64,000 nt of DNA from Virgibacillus ndiopensis. GTDB taxonomy: Bacteria; Bacillota; Bacilli; Bacillales; Amphibacillaceae. The position numbers were made by a program, and so were the translations under genes. A model generated the notes under the pieces. That model was not told where the DNA came from. It saw only the letters and a program-made list of their open reading frames with translations, and made no database searches. The DNA is taken from positions 620,001 to 684,000 of the forward strand of contig NZ_FZMZ01000006.1 of NCBI RefSeq assembly GCF_900187325.1. Direction: 5' to 3'. Positions 59,607-64,000 of this stretch are shown here, piece after piece (the stretch's first letter is position 1; every line of letters begins with the position of its first letter).

Positions 59607-60326
59607 CTAATAATAAGAAATATCACTAATCTTCCATATATCTTTATGTTTTGTAAAAGTAAGTATAATATCAAATTTTCCATGTAAATCACTATTATGC
59701 TTATTGGTTAGTTTATACTTTGAATTATTGATCTTTTCGATAGAATAGGAATCATCCATATTCAATTTTGGATGACCATCCTTTGGAATTAAATATAAAC
59801 TACCTTTGCCTTCATTAATGAAATCATCCCAATAATTATGGGCTACTTGTTTAGTCATAATATCGGAAAACTTATTGTATAACTCTTTTTTTGTCTTAAT
59901 TGTTTTAAACCTATAGCCAATATATTGTTCGTAAAACTTGTTGTAGTCGACATCGGATACAATTCGATCAAAGATATGATTGTATTCATGGACTAGTTTT
60001 AAAAAAACATCATCATTAACTACATTTTGCTCTTCGTTTATATTTTCTTTTTCTTCAGTTTTATTTTTAGTTTCACTTTCCAAATCATATTCAGAATTAG
60101 AAGTATTTCCTCCTTTGTTAGTATTAACATCAATATTATTAGCTTCTTCTTTAGTAGGGGTATCTAAATCTAAAAACATTTCTGCTATTTTTTTATTGTC
60201 AAGGTTTACTAGTTTTTTTCCATGTTGTTGATTACTTTGTGCCTTTTGAGTGCTAGTTTCTTTAGTAGTACCACAGCCTGATATCAATAATAAAAACACT
60301 ATAGATACAGTTAATATATATTTCAT
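59607..60326 (-). CDS. Lipoprotein of unknown function
   Basis: A 239-residue protein. The signal peptide MKYILTVSIVFLLLISGCGT ends in a lipobox (Cys 18). A Lys/Asn/Glu-rich linker of about 90 residues precedes a compact C-terminal domain of about 120 residues, ending HGKFDIILTFTKHKDIWKISDISYY, which looks like an NTF2- or cystatin-type fold. The ATG at 60326 follows AAAGGTGGATCAAT. The linker is AT-rich. I do not recognise a named family. Confidence 0.75.
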   Translation of the reverse strand: MKYILTVSIVFLLLISGCGTTKETSTQKAQSNQQHGKKLVNLDNKKIAEMFLDLDTPTKEEANNIDVNTNKGGNTSNSEYDLESETKNKTEEKENINEEQNVVNDDVFLKLVHEYNHIFDRIVSDVDYNKFYEQYIGYRFKTIKTKKELYNKFSDIMTKQVAHNYWDDFINEGKGSLYLIPKDGHPKLNMDDSYSIEKINNSKYKLTNKHNSDLHGKFDIILTFTKHKDIWKISDISYY

Positions 60327-60584
60327 ATTGATCCACCTTTCTTTTTTATTTTTATCGTTAACATTTAGACGTATTAGTTTATTGAAAAGTTTCAAATTTG
60401 TTACAATTATATTTTATTTTTGTAACAACATGCCTGTTTTCTTTTGAAAAAATAAACCAATTATTAATTAAAAGTAAGTTAATAAGGATAGGCATTCTAT
60501 ATGATGGAGAAGGTACGGTTATATAAATCGCCGTAGTGTAAGGGGTATTCAGAAAACTATTTTTTACTTTTCAAACAGTTATGA

Positions 60585-60623
60585 AACTTGATATCCATTT
60601 AAATTAATGTTGGATATCAAGTT
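60585..60623. repeat. Perfect 12-bp inverted repeat in the intergenic region
   Basis: AACTTGATATCC / GGATATCAAGTT around a 15-nt AT-rich loop, with no T-run. It lies in the 520-base gap 60327-60850 between divergent genes; it could be an operator or an RNA hairpin. Confidence 0.6.
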
Positions 60624-60764
60624 GTTAGGACAATCATATTATGGTCATATTTCCATTGAATAGCTACAATATCGTATTATTTTCAGGGAAGTGATTTCAG
60701 TAATAAAACACTCACGTAAATTAATTAAACGTAAACAATTCTCAAACTTTATGTAAAATCTTCA

Positions 60765-60793
60765 TTGCTAGTAATCATTTTTTATCGTAAAAT
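60765..60793 (+). promoter_or_regulatory. Candidate sigma-A promoter of the polysaccharide genes
   Basis: TTGCTA at 60765-60770, a 17-base spacer and TAAAAT at 60788-60793, giving a leader of about 50 nt before the first glycosyltransferase gene. Confidence 0.55.
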
Positions 60794-60850
60794 AAATATT
60801 TGTGATAAAATGTACTAGGTATTCATTTGCACATATTAGGAGCGTTACAA

Positions 60851-62050
60851 ATGACTAAGAAAGTATTAATAATGACTCAAAATTTTTACCCCGTTATTGG
60901 TAGCGCGGGAAATCGGATGAAAAATATCTTTCAACTATTAAATGAAAACAAAATAGACACAGATGTTTTAACTACTGAACCAGCGTACCCTAATAAAAAT
61001 ATGTATAACAATAATGAATTTTGGGACGATGAAACGTTAAATGAAGATACTACAAAAATTATCCGTGTTCCAATTAAAAAGAAAAGATTCTCGAACCAAA
61101 TTCTTAGTAGGTTATTTTTTTATATTGAAATTATGTGTCGTTTTTTAACGATGGTTTTTAAAATGAGAAAAAATAAATATGATTATATCCTAGTTTCAAC
61201 ACCACCTATTTTTATTGTATTTTCAGCTTTGGTCGGCAAAAGGCTTTTTAAATCGAAGCTCATATTAGAGGTGAGGGATCTTTGGCCAGATAGTTTATCG
61301 GGAGTTAGAACGTTCGATTTTAAATTAATTTTAAACCTTTTTCGTTACTTAGAAAAAAGAATGTACCGACTCGCGGATTTTATTATAATTAATAGTAAAG
61401 GATTTGAAACACATATTAAGAGTAGATTAAAACATAAGACTACACCTATAGTCTATCTACCAAATGGCCCAAGAATAAACGAACTAGTGGATCAAAAAAA
61501 CAAAACAGAACAAGAATTCCGGGTAGTATATGCAGGAAATATCGGATTAGCCCAAGATATTAATCGTCTTAAGCAGATAGCTAGTCTATTAAACGAAAAA
61601 GAAATTCGGTTTGATGTATTAGGATACGGAATAAAAACCAATGAATTTATATCTTATCTAGACGAAAAGAAATTATACAATGTATATATACACGAACCAA
61701 CCACTAGGAAGAAAAGCTTAAATTTAATAAAAAATAGTGATGTAGCAATCGCATTTTTAAACGATGATAAAGTGTTTTCGACGGTTTTACCAGGTAAAAT
61801 TATTGATTATATGACATGTAAAACCCCAATTATTGCAGGAATTAAAGGGACGGCAGCGGAAATTATCAAGAAAAACCAAACTGGTTATGTTTTTGGTGAA
61901 CATGATGTAAATGGCATGGTAAATAAAATAATTGATTTGAGAGAAGATCCAGATGAACTAAACAGATTAAGTACTAATTGTTCAAGAATAATCGAGGATG
62001 ACTTCTTATGGGAGAAAAATATAACAACATTAACAGAAATCATTACATGA
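60851..62050 (+). CDS. Glycosyltransferase family 4 protein (WbuB-like)
   Basis: A 399-residue GT-B enzyme. The N-terminal acceptor domain (VLIMTQNFYPVIGSAGNRMKNI, LILEVRDLWPDSL) precedes a GT1/GT4 donor domain with FRVVYAGNIGLAQDI and VLPGKIIDYMTCKTPIIAG. The RDLWPD motif is usual in enzymes that work on polyprenyl-linked amino sugars. ATG at 60851 after TTAGGAGCGTTACAA. First gene of the plus-strand polysaccharide run. Confidence 0.9.
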   Translation: MTKKVLIMTQNFYPVIGSAGNRMKNIFQLLNENKIDTDVLTTEPAYPNKNMYNNNEFWDDETLNEDTTKIIRVPIKKKRFSNQILSRLFFYIEIMCRFLTMVFKMRKNKYDYILVSTPPIFIVFSALVGKRLFKSKLILEVRDLWPDSLSGVRTFDFKLILNLFRYLEKRMYRLADFIIINSKGFETHIKSRLKHKTTPIVYLPNGPRINELVDQKNKTEQEFRVVYAGNIGLAQDINRLKQIASLLNEKEIRFDVLGYGIKTNEFISYLDEKKLYNVYIHEPTTRKKSLNLIKNSDVAIAFLNDDKVFSTVLPGKIIDYMTCKTPIIAGIKGTAAEIIKKNQTGYVFGEHDVNGMVNKIIDLREDPDELNRLSTNCSRIIEDDFLWEKNITTLTEIIT

Positions 62051-62069
62051 ATGAAGAGGGAAATGACAA

Positions 62070-63350
62070 ATGAAGCGTGTAGGTATGTTTGTGTGGAATC
62101 ATTTTACAAATGATGCAAGGGTTTTAAGAGAGTGTACATCATTATCACAAAATGGTTATGATGTAGAGTTGATTTGTATAGACGATCCGAATGATTCGAG
62201 TATTTCAAAATATGAAGAAGTAAATGAACATTTTCGTGTGCATCGGATGAAACGATATCCATCAACATTGTTATTTTTGCAAGGCTTTTATCGCTTTGCT
62301 GTTGGTAAAAGATGGCCTTTATTACCATTGATAGTTATATGGGGGTTTCTTGTGTATCTTTTACCCTGGGTTATAATTCCATTAACTATTTTAGTAGGTC
62401 TGTTACTAAAGACAAAGGTTAGGGTTATTTGGATTCGTGGTGCACTAATTTTACGAATGATAGTCAAGGGATATAAAGGAAATTATGATATTTATCATTC
62501 AAATGATTTGAATACATTACCACAAGGCTACGTAAGTTCAAAATGGAGATTTAGGAAAAAGCCACTAATATATGATTCACATGAAGTACAAACTAGTAGA
62601 ACAGGATATGATAGTCCTTGGTACAAAAGGTTTGAAGGTTTTTTTATTAAAAGAATGGATAGCATGATTGTCGAAAATGATACACGTGCAAAATATAATG
62701 AGGATTTATATGGGTTTTACCCTCATGTATTGCATAATTATCCATCCCTTGAAATCCAGCAGACTGATGAAAAGGTAAATCTACATGAGATATTGAACCT
62801 GCCGCAAAATGAAAAGATTTTACTTTATCAAGGCGGGATTCAGGCAGGTAGAGGATTAGAGAATCTGATTAATGCCTTTCCAAAATTCAATGAAGGTACA
62901 TTAGTATATATTGGTGATGGAAAAATTAAAGAAAAGCTACAAAAAATGGTTAAAGATAGGAAGCTGGAAGAAAAAATCCGCTTTTTACCAAAGGTTCCCG
63001 TCCGAGAATTGCCTAAATATACGAAAAACGCTTACCTTGGATTTCAAGTTTTAAATAACATTAACTTTAATCACTGGTCTGCTTCTTCGAATAAGCTATT
63101 TGAATACATGATGAATGAAGTTCCAGTTGTAGCATGTGATTTTCCCGAAATCAAACGTGCAGTCGAAGAAAGTGGAGTCGGCGTTACGATTGACCCACAT
63201 GATCCAAATGAAATTGCCAAAGGTGTTAATTATCTTTTAGAAAATCCAGAGAAGCGTGAAATCTTTAGTGCTAATTGCAAAATTGCTCGAAAAAAGTATA
63301 ATTGGGAGATAGAGCAGAAAAATTTACTCGAAGTTTATCGGATATATTAG
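62070..63350 (+). CDS. Glycosyltransferase family 4 protein
   Basis: A 426-residue GT-B enzyme with an unusual hydrophobic stretch in the N-terminal half (LPLIVIWGFLVYLLPWVIIPLTILVGLLL, about residues 85-115). This probably holds it at the membrane. The acceptor domain has YDIYHSNDLNTLPQGY and YDSHEVQTSR; the donor domain has LLYQGGIQAGRGLENLI, FLPKVPVRELPKYTKNA and ASSNKLFEYMMNEVPVVACDFPE. It is 19 nt after the previous glycosyltransferase, so in the same operon. Confidence 0.9.
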   Translation: MKRVGMFVWNHFTNDARVLRECTSLSQNGYDVELICIDDPNDSSISKYEEVNEHFRVHRMKRYPSTLLFLQGFYRFAVGKRWPLLPLIVIWGFLVYLLPWVIIPLTILVGLLLKTKVRVIWIRGALILRMIVKGYKGNYDIYHSNDLNTLPQGYVSSKWRFRKKPLIYDSHEVQTSRTGYDSPWYKRFEGFFIKRMDSMIVENDTRAKYNEDLYGFYPHVLHNYPSLEIQQTDEKVNLHEILNLPQNEKILLYQGGIQAGRGLENLINAFPKFNEGTLVYIGDGKIKEKLQKMVKDRKLEEKIRFLPKVPVRELPKYTKNAYLGFQVLNNINFNHWSASSNKLFEYMMNEVPVVACDFPEIKRAVEESGVGVTIDPHDPNEIAKGVNYLLENPEKREIFSANCKIARKKYNWEIEQKNLLEVYRIY

Positions 63351-63381
63351 ATTATAAATATTAAGAAAGAGGGTATTAGTT

Positions 63382-64000
63382 TTGAAACTTTGTACAGTAG
63401 GGTTAGGTTATATTGGATTGCCGACATCAATTATGTTCGCAAGTTATGGTGTGGATGTAGTTGGAGTAGACGTGAAAAAAGAAGCAGTTGATATGTTAAA
63501 TAGCGGACATATTCATATAGAGGAACCAGGTCTTCAGGAAGCCTTAGAAAAAGTGATAGAAAATGGGAAATTTAGAGCATCCCTAACACCTGAAAAGGCG
63601 GATACATTTATTATATCAGTACCGACACCAAATAATGATGATGAATATAAGTCTTGTGATTTGAATTATGTATTACAAGCTACAGAAAATATTATTCCAT
63701 TTTTAGAAAAAGGAAATATTGTTATCGTTGAATCCACTATTGCACCTCGAACTATGGATGATCATTTGAAGCCAAGGCTAGAAGAAGCGGGGCTTGTAAT
63801 TGGAGAAGATATTTATTTAGTTCACTGTCCAGAACGTGTATTGCCTGGGCAAATTTTGCATGAATTAATTCATAACAACCGTATAGTTGGTGGGGTTACA
63901 CCTATTTGTACGGAAAAAGGTGCAGAAGTATACGAAACGTTTGTACAAGGTGAAATCATTAAAACGGATGCACGTACAGCAGAGATGTCCAAGTTAATGG
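63382..64000 (+). CDS. wecC: UDP-N-acetyl-D-mannosamine dehydrogenase-like, N-terminal part (3' end outside window)
   Basis: The first 206 residues of a nucleotide-sugar dehydrogenase. The start is TTG at 63382, following AAGAAAGAGGG, giving MKLCTVGLGYIGLPTSIMFA with the Rossmann GxGYxG loop, then SVPTPNNDD, VIVESTIAPRTMDD and VHCPERVLPG. The ERVLPG form and lack of the TuaD/Ugd SPEFLREG motif point to the WecC (UDP-ManNAcA-forming) branch. The catalytic cysteine lies beyond the window. It follows the glycosyltransferases by 31 nt. Confidence 0.88.
   Translation, partial: MKLCTVGLGYIGLPTSIMFASYGVDVVGVDVKKEAVDMLNSGHIHIEEPGLQEALEKVIENGKFRASLTPEKADTFIISVPTPNNDDEYKSCDLNYVLQATENIIPFLEKGNIVIVESTIAPRTMDDHLKPRLEEAGLVIGEDIYLVHCPERVLPGQILHELIHNNRIVGGVTPICTEKGAEVYETFVQGEIIKTDARTAEMSKLM

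Overview
The window is chromosomal DNA of a low-GC, endospore-forming member of the Bacillaceae. The sequence suggests a halotolerant genus of the Oceanobacillus/Virgibacillus type, but I cannot fix genus or species. The case rests on the classic Firmicute order atpIBEFHAGDC - ywzB - ywmB - murA - spoIID - spoIIQ - spoIIID - mbl - flhO - flhP - fabZ, on AGGAGG-type ribosome binding sites with many TTG and GTG starts, and on sporulation-specific genes.

Layout. 1-1.0 kb: 3' end of a subtilisin-family protease. 1.2-8.7 kb: complete F1Fo ATP synthase operon. 9.1-11.6 kb: ywzB, ywmB, murA. 11.8-21.7 kb: dppABCDE plus ykfABCD, a muropeptide/dipeptide scavenging region. 21.9-26.9 kb: spoIID, spoIIQ and spoIIID, with an AimR-family peptide receptor and an adjacent 43-codon secreted-peptide gene lying between spoIIQ and spoIIID. 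27-29 kb: a NERD-domain gene enclosed by two arrays of the same 20-bp repeat. 29.1-33.2 kb: mbl, flhO, flhP, epuA, fabZ. 33.3-38.2 kb: small lipoprotein, yjfB and an RND efflux pair. 38.5-39.8 kb: two-subunit ThrE-type exporter. 40.1-45.3 kb: a divergent chito-/cello-oligosaccharide PTS locus (gntR-chbG against GH4-IIC-IIA-IIB). 46.6-49.1 kb: ABC drug-type exporter with its TetR regulator. 49.4-50.4 kb: tagO. 50.5-52 kb: an ArsR-type regulator, an ArsP-type permease and a 32-residue Cys-Cys mini-protein. 52.6-56.4 kb: acyltransferase, amino-acid permease, glycerophosphodiesterase. 56.7-64 kb: start of a surface-polysaccharide cluster (pyruvyl transferase, two glycosyltransferases, UDP-sugar dehydrogenase running off the window), interrupted by an IS256-family element with an amber codon and by a lipoprotein gene.

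Two things stand out. First, the AimR/peptide pair at 24.6-26.3 kb looks like an arbitrium communication module, best known from phages. Here it has no phage genes around it and sits between sporulation genes. A GTAACGCGTTAC-type palindrome precedes the receptor gene, and its core recurs upstream of spoIIID, so spoIIID occupies the place that the AimR target aimX has in phages.

Second, at least eight intergenic stretches are arrays of degenerate tandem repeats. They fall into at least three or four unrelated sequence families, yet nearly all have a 20-21-bp period, about two turns of DNA. They create long spurious reading frames and are not explained by any gene.
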